DNA from: Tubiluchus corallicola
Lineage: Eukaryota; Priapulida; Priapulimorpha; Priapulimorphida; Tubiluchidae
Assembly (NCBI GenBank): GCA_030141605.1
Contig: JAQGDQ010000217.1
Location: 124,001-188,000 of the forward strand
Length of the DNA: 64,000 nt
Reading direction: 5' to 3'
A program made the translations under genes and the position numbers. Positions 50,101 to 62,761 of this stretch are shown in pieces. The stretch's first letter is position 1; every line of letters starts with the position of its first letter. Below the pieces are notes generated by a model. That model was not told the DNA's origin, ran no database searches, and worked only from the letters and a program-made list of their open reading frames with translations.

Positions 50101-53100
50101 AAGTGGTAGACTTGAAAAAAAGTGAGTAAAATTTGGAGCAATTTTGCCCTGTGCTTACAGACAAGTTTTCAGGCAAAATTTAACTGCGAGACAGGAAATT
50201 TGAAAAGACTGAATTGGATTTGGTGTTAAACCATAACCCTTTGACATACATAAACAATTAATGAATTGTAACAGCTAGGCCATCACAGATTTAGGGTTTT
50301 CTTGATCATAAAGGAGTGGATGGTCTACTAACTGAGATATTAATTAGACAGTGTTGTCTCAAAAATCCTAGGTTCAAGTCCAAGTTCAATTATATTCTCT
50401 TCACATTCCTTTTTGTTGCTCTATTCGGTTTCATAAGGTTAATGAACAATTGCGAGTTTATTTCACCATTAATTGTTGTTCTTGCATTTAAGTCTAAGTT
50501 CAGATTGAGTGTGTATCTTTGCTTATTAATTACTTTATACGAGTTGTACTGTTTATACTAGTTGTTCTGTACAGGGACCCTATCCTTTTTTAGTCTTGTA
50601 AAATAATGCAAAAAATATTGCTTACTTGAAATTACATTGAGCAAAACTTAATTTTAAATAATTATCTTGAGGAAGCACAATCATTGTCATTATTGTCATA
50701 ATCTTAATCATTATCGTTATCATCTCCATTACCATTACCATTATCACTATCATTATCATTATCAATATTATTATTAGTTTTTTCAATTAATTTAACCTTA
50801 TTTGCAGATTATGTTTGCGTCTTGGATGTGGGACTATTTGAGGTGTCTTTGCGATCATCTCACGGCATCCACGCGGTATTGAGAATCTTACTATGCTTCC
50901 CTATCATTGCATTATGTTTCTGTATTATCTATCTAAGCTATGATTGCATTCATTTGTTTAATTTTTTGCGTACGTATACATTTGACGTCACATCTGTATT
51001 GCAAAGTTTAAAATACTGTAAAGGCTGGGTCGGACGTTAACCTGTCCAGGGACAAGCGCAGCATAGAAATAAAGGATGGTGACTTGTTCAACAAAAGGAA
51101 ATTTTAAGTTCCTCAGCTGACAATAATTTGTTTCTTATCTATTTTCATATTTTGCTGTCTTTGTACAATACATTTAATGTCTTTCATTTTTTATGTTTTT
51201 TTTAGAAACAGCCGCAGCTGGACCTGCGAGCTCACAACAGCATGCTGCATATCAGGACCTGTTCAGATTCATGCATAGCCTTGCAGAAGCTCATAAGTTA
51301 CTTAGCAACAGATGGCGATCTACCCGACGATAATATGTCTTTCTCATCTATGCGAGATTCTAAGGTAAGCTGATTTATATCAAGGGTTTTACTGCATAGG
51401 GGTAGAATGCTAATTGGTTTTCTAGTGTTCCAGTTCTGGAGTATGATGCTGGGGTCTGCTGTGGCATTTTTAGGTTCTCTTTGAACAAGCTGTTTTAGCT
51501 CAGATATTTGCGTTAAGAGAGAATTATGCAAATCACTGTACCTGGGTTTACATGAGCTACACATTATTGATTTTTGCTAATGTAACTTATCCAGATCCAT
51601 TTATATTGTCGTTTATGGGGGGAGGCATATTTTTATTTAACAACATTTCACTCAACATCGCATTTTACTGAAATGCAACAATTGTTAAAAGATGACTATG
51701 GAGTTACTGTATATAAAAAATGAATGGTTCCTGTTGGCAGGCAAAAACAGTAAGTGTTAGCTAATAAACTCTTGCTAACCAAATTAAAGAAAAAACTGCT
51801 TTAATAGCCTTATATGGTACAATAATAATATAGATAATGTTGTTTGTTTACTGAGAGTATAAGTATGTACACACATATGGAAGAAGCAAAAGTGCACAAA
51901 ACAAAATCCACAAGTCAGTAATTTTATACATATGATGAAACAGCTTAAACTTAATAGAAATGGAAGTAAAAAAAGAAAAAACAGCGAATAACAAAAATAA
52001 GTTTTATAGATTGTAAGTACTTGTGTAACTCGTGTAGAATTGCATAAATTGGCAAAAGGTGGCACCACTTAGATAGTTGTCAATACTGTAGCATATTTGT
52101 TTACAGGTTACCACGTCATAGTACAACGAGTATTAATATAGTATTTAGTAAATATTGTATACTGTGCAATTTTAATTTATGTGCTGTCCTGTTTCTCGTC
52201 TCTTTTTTGCTGATGTTGTATATAAAACTTATCGCAAAAGTTCTCATTTCCGTATCATTTAGGCCATTAAGAGAGATAAACTGTTTACTTACAGTTCTGC
52301 AACACAAGAAATATTTTTATAATATTTTCAAATAAGTCTCCTCTAATTTCAATAAGCAAGACATTTCATACTAAAATGCATTTCCTCCTCAACTTCATGC
52401 ATCCTGCACATGAAAACATATTCTTTGATGAGCACATATTTTTGTTTTATGATACCTTCCCTTGTTCGATATCCAATTTGTGCGCACTAAGACTAATACC
52501 CAATATATTATCAAAGACGTAAAATATGATGATATCTTAATATTATGATAATATTGTTTTATTGTAATGATATATCAATATTGATATAACATTATAATAA
52601 ATCAATATTAATATTATATTAATAAAATGTTAATATATTATCAAAGATGTTTCGAGCAACCTTCATCAGTTGATGGAACAAAAGTATTTTGTCTTCCATC
52701 AAACCGATGAATGTTGTCAGAACGTCTTTGATAATATATGATTATTCTACCATATAAACGCTATGGAAACAGCTTTTTCTTAATTTATCTTTGCTAATGA
52801 TATTATTGCATTAACTATATCCAGAACACAGAGCCATTTTATGAAATAACATTAAATAAATGGCATCGTCATTAGTCACCACATATTATATGTTTATAGT
52901 TTGTAATAGGGAGATAATTTTTCACTTGTGTAGATAGTGATGGCACTAGCCTAAATTTTATTCTATAAAAATTGCACAACTCAAACTGCACATTTTTGTT
53001 TTCTCAATAAATCACTTTTTAGGAGGCTAGTGGGGAGGACAACTCTTCTGCTAGAAGCGGCAGCCCTCTTGTTAGCTCGTTGCATGGATTGGAAGTTCAT

Positions 53101-56100
53101 GATCTAATGGCTGAAGCTATGGAAGAATACGATTCTAATTTAGGTATTAGGTATTTCTTAGATAGTAAATGTTAAATCATTAGATTACCAGAATTCACTC
53201 AGTATTATAAACTTTCCCTTCATGGTTGTATAAATGTATATATAACTAGATTATTTATATGCTATCATTGCAGCTTATAAAATGTAATTTTTTGTGTGTA
53301 GAAACTTCTGAAAGGAAAGGAAAGGGCAAAGCTGATGGAAAAGTGGAGGTATTCTTCTTCCCAGATGAAAACCAGCGGAAACAGACTGCCAGTCAAGGTC
53401 AAACTTCTTTGGCAAGCAGTAAAAACTCGCAAACATCTCAGACCAGCACAACAATGACGGATGAGACGGCACATTTTTCTGATGATGAAGAGTTCTGCAT
53501 AATTGATGATCCAGGATTGGGAATTATTGTAAGTTTGCTAATCGTTGCATGGCTCATGCTGTAATAACAGCAGTTAGCATTCAGTTTTTATCGCTCAGCC
53601 ATAGGTGCAGTTGTTGTAATACTTTCTTGCACACCATTACCCAACAATAAATTATCTTGCAAATTTACGCAACTATTGAGAAGCATTTTAAAAAAATAAT
53701 CTGGTGACTAAGTGGTTTTTTAGACATTGTTTATTTAAACTGTGTTTAACCCTTTCACTTGCAAAATTACTTTTTTGTTTATCAGTTCACGGACAGAATG
53801 GCTTTTGTTTTTGTGCATTTGTTATGATAGTGACACTGAATCTGACATTGCTGTTGCTGGATGCAGTGTTATTTAGAAAAAGGTATATTTAAAGATTCAG
53901 TAAGTGACAAACCGCCAGTTACATACTTTTTGATATGCATGCTTATTTTACCTACACCTAGAATAAACATAATGAATATAGGTTTGATTAAAGAAGCATA
54001 GAATAGCTTCACTTGCGATGCACATCATTGTTAAAACAACTTAAGAGCTTTTAAGTATGATTCTGCAACAGTACACATTTTCAAAAATTTTACTTGCATA
54101 TTTTTAACGCAAAAATGCATAAAATCCACCCGTGAAAGTATGAACTTAAAGAACAAAATATGCAGCAGAAATGCTTTTGAACAATGTATATGCAAACGAT
54201 GGTGTTGTAACATGGCCATAATAAAGACGCACACATCTCTCAGTGTACCCATTTCCGGAAAAATTTTGACTCTTGAATGGAGATAAGCTCATAATTTTTT
54301 CAAGTTATTGTACCATTGCTTGATGGCATGATCAGCTCATTCTTTGTACTGCTTCACAACTAACAACATTGTTTCTTAGCAGTCAAAGTCTACGCATCTA
54401 CACCTATGTGTTTGCATGGCTTACATAAACTTATAAATAAAGGTCATAGTGTACACCTGAATGGAAAAAATCATAGTGTAGTTCACATTTGTAACACGAA
54501 ATCTTAAGTTTAATGTGGTTTTGCTGATATTTAAATTTATGGTTTGTGGTTTTAGCCTAGGAAGGGTTCAGTCGAAATCAGAGTGCTAACGGACAAAAGG
54601 ATTGACATTGTTGACAATTACTTTGCCCTACCCATGGGAAGGACTGACCAGTTGAAGGCTCCCGAACATTTTCCGGATCCAACTAGTCGATATACATTGA
54701 GAGAGATGACGCTAGTTTGGCACATGTATGGTGGAAGTGATTTTGATAAAACCCATACAAGCAGCAGTAAAAGTTGCAATGGTATGCCGCTATTAGTTAA
54801 AATCTAACAAAAATTTATAACATTTAAGTCTAGTTTAGATATGAGTATCTCTATAAACATCTTTTTAGGTCCCCATAAAGAAGTTAATGATGAAACTGCT
54901 GCTTCGGATAAGAAATTTGTTCCCATGTCATCTCCGTCACTTGGCACGATCAGTCGCAGTAGGCCATACCTTCAGGACTATGCAGGTTTGAAAACCCAGA
55001 AAGTGTCGTGGGTACATCGGGGTGGGAAGGGACGACGTATGGATGTGTGTATGGAATTACAGTTAAGTAAGGTGAGTACTGTGTGCAAGTAGGCCTTTCA
55101 GTTTTTACCAATTTTTTGCCAAAAAAGCAACTGTAAGAATGGGTTTGTAAAAAATGAGGTGTGCTAGAAGTTTTATTTGATATATGACCTGATAACATTC
55201 CAAGCTTATTTATTTCAGACTCCAAAGGAAATAGCTAGGTAAGAATTACCAAAGTTTTCTAAATTTATTTTTTTAGATTCCTTACTAAGTGTTTAGATTT
55301 TTACTCATTATTTTAGATCCGGTTTCAGTACGAAGTATATCCAGAATTGTCTAAGCATGTAAGTCGTGTTATTCTTATCATCTCTGATCTGGAAATACGA
55401 GACCGGTTAGCCAGCAGCCACATTAACAAGTTTTTGTACCAGTACACCAGTGAAGCCAGACCTAAACAAGCGCATGCAAACATGGTGAGTTCTCAAAAAG
55501 ATTTTTTTTGTGCCATCATCTTTAGTTTTATAAATGACGACTGCAATACTTTCTTTTAACTCAGTTCAGCACAGTGTAAGCTAGAATCATTTACTCACCG
55601 GCAGGGCTTACTTAAAGTGTTTGGATAAAGCGAATCTGAAACCTTATTAATTATCGAAAACTAGTCTGGAATGCGAGGCAATGGGTTACTCACATGGGCC
55701 CGCACGCACATTTTGCTTGCATGTATTTATGAAATGTGCAGACTTTAGTAACATGTTTCATACTATGTTTTGGATGATGCTCTCCATCCGTTCCTTTAAA
55801 TCATTCAACTGTTTTTCTGCATTTGTGCTTTATTATGACATCACAATAGTAAAAAACCACCCCACATCACCCATGCACAGCACCTCCAAATAATGCCACA
55901 AAATGACAGCAACAACTAAGACTTTTTGTACAATGTTGTAACTGCTTGAAATGACAAACTCTAATAATAACCCACAATTTTTTGCGAATATTAATGTGAG
56001 TCTTTGCTTTCTACTCCTAAAATGGTTGCTGTAATGCACAAACATCCTACATAGTTTTTGTTTACTGTTCCTAAAATGATATCAGTGAGCTAATGGTTAC

Positions 56101-59100
56101 CAGTTATGCATTTGTGGTTATCATAGAATCCAAATTTTTGTAAAAATTTTGTGTACACATTATTTGTCGTACAATGGGTAAATGGCAGAGTGTTGTGTTA
56201 CATGAATGAAAACCAGATCGGCATAACCGTGACCACTCAGCTATTCTCTTGCCCTGTACTTTGACAAGATGTTATGTCAACTGTATGTGATTAGAAACGA
56301 AGTGACACGATTTGGTGAGATGTTTTGTGATTTGGTGTGATGAGGCGAAATATTGTGATTGGTTCTGCTTACAGTAAAATTTGATTGTGGTACATCGTGG
56401 TAGCTTACAACCATTTTAGTATAATCAGTGTTATTTCCAAGAAGGGCTGGTCGACAGCCGCAACCTTTAAGATGAATAAATATCAAACCTGGAAAAAATA
56501 CATTTTGTGGATTCTGTTTTTGTGTATGAAATGATCTTTCGCTTTGCAGTGTTTGCAACGTTGCATGAAATGACAAGCTCAAATGCGTGCAATAATAATT
56601 CTTATTTATTCAGATGTTGCTCTAACTCTAAGTTTGTACCAAATGTTACACATACTACAGCCTAATGTAAAACATGACCTAATGTGGTGTGACATTTCAT
56701 TACCTTACACAAATATTATTCGATCTAAAAGGTTTAGTGATTTTTAGGAAAAATCCCATAATAATATTTATAATCAATTTTACTATAAAGGATAATGTTT
56801 CATGAATGCGCTGGCCTCCTCTTCAGGTCACTAAAGGATATAATCTGAACATGCTTTTGTAATTTGAAGAGGAAGTGTGTTCTCAAAACATTATCATTTG
56901 TAATAAAATTGTTTATATGGATTATTCTTGACATTTTTGAATTATCTAGTAATAGTTTATTGTTTCTTTGCTACAGTTGGTTGTCAAGGCAACAACAATG
57001 AAGACAGAGCCAAATCTGCCAACTGAAGAATGTTCGCTAAAAATATCAGTGCAGCCGCTGCGTCTGAACATTGATCAGGACTCGCTGTTCTTTTTGCGTG
57101 ATTTTATCACAGAAATTAGCAATAAACCACTGCCCGCTGAAGCAGGTGTGCCATTTTGTCCGATGTTTAGCTGTTTCTCTTACTGTTTTAGTCTTTTGTA
57201 CTCTGTGTTTTATGCTTAACATGGTTTATACTTTGATGCTACTTGATATTACGCATCAAATACTTAAAAATTGTTATTACTTAAAAATACCTATTATTTG
57301 CATAATCCACCATAATCTTAAATCAAGAGTGCATAATAATGTTGATCCTGAATGTAATTATACAGTGTAGTCACAATAAATAAAGTAAGCCCTTTTAAAA
57401 TACCGTAAAACTGAGAATTTTTCTCCACTCTGTATATAAATTTAACAAGTTTAACTAGAAACATTTTAGAACCACTGTTTTCTGCCAAGAAAGTCCAAAA
57501 CAATAAACATTTTGTGCTTGATCTTGTCGTCAATCTCATAAAAACTAGATGTTAGTATGATTACACTGACTTCATTGAATTGCTATTGTCTTTATTGTAC
57601 AGATATTAGTATGATTTTATTTCAGTAAAGCTATTGATCACTTCAAGCTTTGACTGAAATAAGTAATTAAAGTGTCAGGAACACTCTTTAGTGCAAGTAA
57701 AAAATTAAAGGATAAATTATATTATTTCTTTCTTTAGGAAATTTGATTTTTTTTTTTATTTAAGCTGTGTTGAAGTCTTCAGACTTTGCATTTTTATTTA
57801 AAACTTGGTATTAATCATAATACATGCATCTGTTTTCATGGTAAAAAGTCTTATTCCAATGCAAAGAGAAATAAGTGTTTAATTTTTTAAAATTGCTTAC
57901 TTTTTGTGTTCATCCATTAATTTTATTTAAAAAGCATGTTAATTGCACAATTTTTTAATAATATTTCAACTAGCAACCAATACTCTCTCTCTCTCTCTCT
58001 TATTAAAGTGCAATAATTCCTTAAATATAGTTTGCTGTACTGAAACACTGTATTGAAGACTTCATGTTTAGTCAGTTGTATCACAAAGAACATATTGCTT
58101 TTGGATTGCAGCACCAAAGGTACTAACTGAACCACCAGTTTTGGTAACTCAAACCCAAGGATTGGTGGCCCCATCTAGTTTAGACGATGTCAATGATCGG
58201 GAATTGCTTATCATGCTGGATGAGGAAAATGTGGAGGATTTTCAGAGCAGGGAATCTAGGAAAATAAATTCTGAGCCAGCTGACGATTTGGCTTCCTCAT
58301 CTCCCCAGCCTATCTTCTTCAAGTATTCATTTTTTATTATACTGTTATAATACGCTTGTGAATTTTGTTAAGTGAAATAAATGAAGTCAGTTAGATGATC
58401 TTCCCAGTGGCTCCCTAATTTCTCATTGCCTAAATTTAAAAGCATTTTCATACACTTTGTTACTGTAATTTATCGTTATTTGTTACTGTACACTTGCAAA
58501 TCAGCAAGTTTATTAAATTCGAACTGTGATCAAATCATGACTCACAGCTAACTCACTGCTATAAAGTAGACTATTCATCGTCTAAGTCACTGTCTAGTAT
58601 AGCCAGGGCCTTATCTCAGTCTGAAAAGCCAGGCATCGTCCCCACTAAGAAGCACACATTTAGTAGCAGACTGGTGTGATACAAGCTGTGGAGAAGAGAG
58701 TATTTAGTGGAGGGATGTTCACAAAGTGCTTCTGTGCATGTAGCATAGTACAGACAGCAGAGTTTGATTTGTCTTAGTCTCTTGACTTTCATACATGCCT
58801 TGTTCAAAACATAAGTAGTATAAGTTCATCTAATTCAAACATCCTGAGACTGAAGTAAGTTGTGATTAGAGAGGTAAATGGTATACTTTTTTCTGCTTCC
58901 TGTTAGGTGCAAAAACTTTCATCAACTCAGTCCCATTCATTTTCAGGTCATTTGTGTTCAGTCCAGATGTTCCAATTCGACTAGATTATCATGGAAAGAG
59001 GGTGGATATGGAACAGGGCACTGTACCTGGCCTTGTTATTGGTCTTGCCACGCTCAACTGCACAGAGTTGAACTTGAGGAGGTTATCTTACAGACATGGG

Positions 59101-62100
59101 TAAGTTAGGGCCCTAACCATTAAATTATGTGGTTATGCCATTGGCAAAAATGCAACATGTAGTTGAAAAAAGAATAGCCTCTTTTAAACAATTTTGTTGA
59201 CTTTAACTGTAAAATTACTTGTGTCGAATTAATCTTTGAGTTACCAGCATAAGTTTTGGTTTCTGTCAGTAGAGCAACATGAAACAGTCATCGATTAAGT
59301 CTTGTGCATTAACTTTTAGCGTGAATTACACACACAGTTTTGTCGATACAGGACTTTTGGTAATAGCATGAACTTTTTAAATGAACATATTTATCAAAAT
59401 CGCTCAAAAGCTATATATCTCTCGCAGTTGCAAGTTCTTTTTATTGTATGTCTCTTCTCCCTCTTATATTCCATGAAGTATTTCTCAGATTATATGATCA
59501 TAGCACAATACGAAATTTTTTAATTATGGTTAAACTCATAGGGTCATATTGTAGTATATAGTGCCAAGTTCACAAAATTGAAGTTGAGGGTACATAAGCA
59601 TTATGGGTTGTTTAATAGAAAACTTGGTTTCTGCACTGTATAATAGTTTGCAGTATTCTCATTCGCAACAAACAGGTTGTTTCAGGCTTTCAACAAACTG
59701 GACAAATTCAAAACGAATGCTGGAAATAAGAGCAACAATAATAATGTCATCTCTTTTCCAAATCATTAACAATCTTGTGTTTACTCAGTGACACAGGTTT
59801 TGCATAAAGTTAACGTAAGTGACACAGGTTTTGCATGAAGTTAACGTAAGTGACACGGGTTTTGCAGGAAGTTAACGTAAGTGACACAGGTTTTGCATGA
59901 AGTTAACGTAAGTGACACAGGTTTTGCATGAAGTTAACGTAAGTGACACAGGTTTTGCATGAAGTTAACGTAAGTGACACAGGTTTTGCATGAAGTTAAC
60001 GTAAGTGACACAGGTTTTGCACGAAGTTAACGTAAGTGACACAGGTTTTGCACGAAGTTAACGTAAGTGACACAGGTTTTGCACGAAGTTAACATAAGTG
60101 ACACAGGTTTTGCATGAAGTTAACATAAGTGACACAGGTTTTGCATGAAATTAACATAAGTGACGCAGGTTTTGCATGAAGTTAACGTAAGTTCATTAAA
60201 CTGTAATTACATACTTTGTGGCACTGTTTTCAGATTGCTAGGAGTCGACCGTCTGATTTTGTATGCAGTGAACGAATGGCTAGATGACATCAAAAAGACT
60301 CAGATACCTAACATTGTTGGAGGAATCGGACCAATGTCTTCACTAGTACAGCTGGGTGAGTGAGAAAATTAGTTATTTTTTCTCTGTCAGTTTTTAAAAT
60401 TTCATTCACTGCGATTTTGTGGTTGTAATAATTAACGGTAATTTGTAATGATGTTTCTCAGAAGCAAGTCTCCTCATTCTAACCGTTAGACTTCGCTTAT
60501 GTATCAGGACTGTGTTTAGAATGTGTTTTAAGACAGTTTTTGTCGTTACTTTTGAATTTGCTTTTGCACTTTAACCCACTGGATTGTTCAGATTGTCAGT
60601 TTAATGAAGTCTGTTTTTCGGTCAACCTTGCAATGCTTTGCTCATCGAATGTCTGTTGTTATGTTAAGCCTCTTTATTGCTACTTTCATGGAAGGCACTT
60701 TGAGAAATTTCATAAGTGATTTCTAGATGATGACAGCTTCGTTTTGCTGCATTTTTACCTGGATGTAAATCCATTTTTTGCCTCATTTTTTCTTATATGC
60801 AGAAGAGTTGTTTCCCTTTTTGTTGGAACCAAACTGGTTTAAAAAAAATGTTAACAATATCTGCCATCATTGGCAAATCAGTTATAAGAATTCTACTTTT
60901 CTATTTTTACTGTTGCCCCTTACCATGAGTGGTTGCCGGTCTTGCTTGAAATAATTTTTATAAAAAAAAACTTTAATCCTATTAAATAAGTTAAACAGGA
61001 AGGTATTTAATTTGCAAATGACAAGGTATTAAAACTCAGTACTTAAATATAAACCTAGTTAGGACCACTTATTTTACCTTAACACAGCTCAAGGTGTGAA
61101 GGATTTGTTTTGGCTTCCAATTGAGCAGTACCGTAAAGATGGACACATTGTGCGTGGTTTACAACGAGGTGCTGTAGCTTTCTCTACGACAACTTCCACA
61201 GCATTGCTGGAACTCACAAATCGTGCTGTGCAGACTATACAGAGCTGTGCTGAGACAGCTTATGACATGTTATCACCCGGTCCTAGTGTCAGGTATGAAT
61301 ACCTGCTTCTTTTGAAACCAAAATAATTTATTAAGTTTTGTTTCAAAAACATGTTATGATAACAGTAATAAGTCTTGATACGTTATTTATCCCAGAAGAG
61401 TCTTCTGGAACCCATGCACTGTCAGTTAAAGCAATTATTCTTTTAAACAAAAAAGTATATAAATGGAATCACATTTCACTATTGTTTGTAAAGTGTAATT
61501 TTAGACATAACTATTGTATCTGAGGAATATTTGTGTGGAAATTATCTGCTTGAAAAAATATTATGTCACTATTTTCACAAGTGAAGTTCTAGCTAAATGC
61601 AATGTATATACTTTTTAGAAAAGTAATTTAATTGAAATACATATTCTTTCAGTGTTTGCTTAAGAATTTAGAGTTTTGTTAAATAATGAAAACTTATCTT
61701 ATGGTCTCTGAAATAACCTTACAAGTTAGCATATTCAGAAATTTCCATAACAATCCAGAGGACATGTATTGCTAAATCTGGATTTTTTCCTTACAAGTTT
61801 CTTTTATCTTTTGTTGGCCATAATGTTGTTTTTATTTTTCTGAATGCTATTGATCTTATTAGTTTATTAAATTTACTTTGAGCAAAAAAACTGTTAAAAC
61901 GTTCCTTTATAGACTTATAGATTATGTCTGTTAGGTGCCTTATGTGTTAAATATGGCAGGGTGATTTATAATGAAACTGCTAATGTTTTTCTAATGTAAC
62001 CTCGCAACTTACTACGTTATTCAATTCATAATTCGCATTTGATGTTAAAATTTGGAAATCCTTGCCCTCTGCACTACTTTGTTGAAGTATTCTGCAACAT

Positions 62101-62761
62101 CTTAATTTTAATACAGATGTCCCGGTCAAGGTCAGATGAAGCCACACCCAAATCAATCGCAGCCAGTCGATCTGAGGGAGGGTGCCACCAAAGCTTATTA
62201 TGTATTGAAAGAGGTAAATTTTTTTGATTTTTCTTGCCAGCTAAGCTGTTTGTCGGCTCTGCAGTGCTGACAGTGAATACTAAAAGCATGACAGCTTTGC
62301 CATTTAACATAGAAAAGCTAAATTTTTGCCTAGCAGTACTCAATAGATTAAGATCTTTCTCAAACATATGTACTTTGTTATGAGAGCCTGAAAGATCTAA
62401 TTTTTTCTGTCTCATTAGCACTTTTCTTCCTTCTTTCCATATCAAAAATATCTAAGCTGTATTTCATTCTAGCTCTGATCATCATGAATTGTGTAAAAAG
62501 TTGAATGTTCTTTTTCAGGGCATCGGGGAAACAGCTAAAGCCATTGTTCAAGTTGCGACTGAAGAACATGAGCACAAGGGCATGTCGGGTGCAGTGGGCG
62601 GTGTCTTGAGGCAGATTCCACCGACTGTAGTCAAGCCGGTCATCTTTGCAAGTGAGGCTACCTCAAATGTTCTCGGTGGGATGAGGAATCAGCTGGTGCC
62701 AGATGCTCGCAAGGAGGCTGTGGAAAAATGGAAGCAGAAAAAAGATTATCCTCATCAATGA
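32172..62761 (+). CDS. ATG2: Autophagy-related protein 2 (ATG2), 40 exons, 2087 aa
   Basis: Rod-shaped lipid-transfer protein bridging ER and phagophore, working with WIPI proteins and ATG9. Exons: 32172-32339, 32615-32783, 33579-33707, 34118-34220, 35365-35572, 36409-36549, 36883-36979, 37720-37863, 38666-38788, 39242-39346, 39798-39914, 40110-40284, 40445-40625, 40843-40926, 42237-42419, 43014-43052, 43177-43444, 44085-44196, 44658-44844, 45520-45662, 46033-46169, 48254-48420, 48611-48758, 48850-49055, 49302-49489, 49952-50121, 50808-50875, 51206-51364, 53023-53143, 53302-53528, 54556-54781, 54869-55071, 55317-55484, 56977-57145, 58112-58322, 58947-59099, 60234-60355, 61088-61292, 62117-62213, 62519-62761. 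Every join keeps phase. Landmarks: chorein-type N-terminus about 1-112 (CRYLLQRYLGQFL, LSLDQLSIDLY); LRVSSPFAVLNVRFPIADLR; EPSPFSSRKVMY; ATG8-binding LIR core FCII at 1478-1481 after acidic residues; DRLASSHINKFLY; C-terminal 1907-2087 with FWLPIEQYRKDG, PVDLREG, GAVGGVLRQIPPTVVKP. Human ATG2B is about 2078 aa. Exon 16 (39 bp) and the exon 21 donor are least certain. Confidence 0.95.
41281..41385 (+). pseudogene. Possible relic of a LINE C-terminus
   Basis: In ATG2 intron 14 one frame reads FNAIKQWNNIEELNDYQF, a stop, then KTLKHNLLSKYL. The pattern WN.I......F...LK..LL resembles the extreme C-terminus of many non-LTR reverse transcriptases. It is too short and decayed to place in a family and could be chance. 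Confidence 0.3.
45663..46032 (+). other. ATG2: GC-AG intron in ATG2 (intron 20)
   Basis: Exon 20 ends TATAATAG and the intron starts GCAAGT at 45663; it ends CATAG at 46032. Splicing here joins IIYNR to LCNDLLLWEP in phase, matching the conserved YNR..NDLL.WEP stretch of animal ATG2. No GT donor nearby restores this frame. GC donors with otherwise strong consensus are a known minor class. Confidence 0.8.
47172..47209. repeat. Perfect 12-bp hairpin in ATG2 intron 21
   Basis: CACAGAATAAAG (47172-47183) and its exact complement CTTTATTCTGTG (47198-47209) flank a 14-base loop. The intron is the longest in the gene (2.08 kb). No element or RNA family is recognised. Confidence 0.75.
50321..50381 (+). 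mobile_element. Possible tRNA-derived SINE head
   Basis: GGTTCAAGTCC at 50371-50381 matches the pol III B-box consensus GGTTCRANTCC, and TGGTCTACTAACTG starting 50 bases earlier is a loose A box. No cloverleaf closes convincingly, so it is not a working tRNA. It lies in ATG2 intron 26. Confidence 0.25.
50682..50775 (+). repeat. Imperfect CATTAT/CATTAC simple repeat
   Basis: About 90 bases of interspersed CATTAT, CATTAC and TCATTG hexamer-like units in ATG2 intron 26, just ahead of the exon 27 acceptor at 50807. A degenerate microsatellite. Confidence 0.8.
52633..52739. repeat. Long imperfect hairpin (MITE-like) in ATG2 intron 28
   Basis: Arms of about 50 bases: the left begins ATATATTATCAAAGATGTT, and the right ends in its near complement AACGTCTTTGATAATATAT. 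Within the arms AACCTTCATC pairs with GATGAATGTT and TTGATGGAA with TTCCATCAA. Another copy of the ATTATCAAAGACGT end lies at about 52506-52520 in an AT-rich tract. This fits a small palindromic element or a nested insertion. Confidence 0.7.
57983..58000 (+). repeat. (CT)9 microsatellite
   Basis: Nine CT dinucleotides in ATG2 intron 34, about 110 bases ahead of the exon 35 acceptor. Simple repeat. Confidence 0.9.
59788..60190 (+). repeat. Satellite array, 13 exact-length 31-bp units in ATG2 intron 36
   Basis: Thirteen units of exactly 31 bp (403 bases, no indels), each starting GTGACACAGG, then TTTTGCA, then GTTAAC(G/A)TAA. Differences are single bases, for example GCATG, GCACG or GCAGG in the middle. 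At ten of thirteen unit ends the sequence CGTAAGT forms a strong 5' splice-donor match; three (units 10-12) have CATAAGT. The array ends 43 bases before exon 37 (60234). There are no spacers, so it is not a CRISPR array. Confidence 0.95.

Noticed and set aside
50321-50392. Functional tRNA gene
   Set aside because: B box is good but no acceptor stem or anticodon arm pairs properly.
59788-60190. CRISPR-like array
   Set aside because: Units abut directly with no spacers, and the context is a eukaryotic intron.
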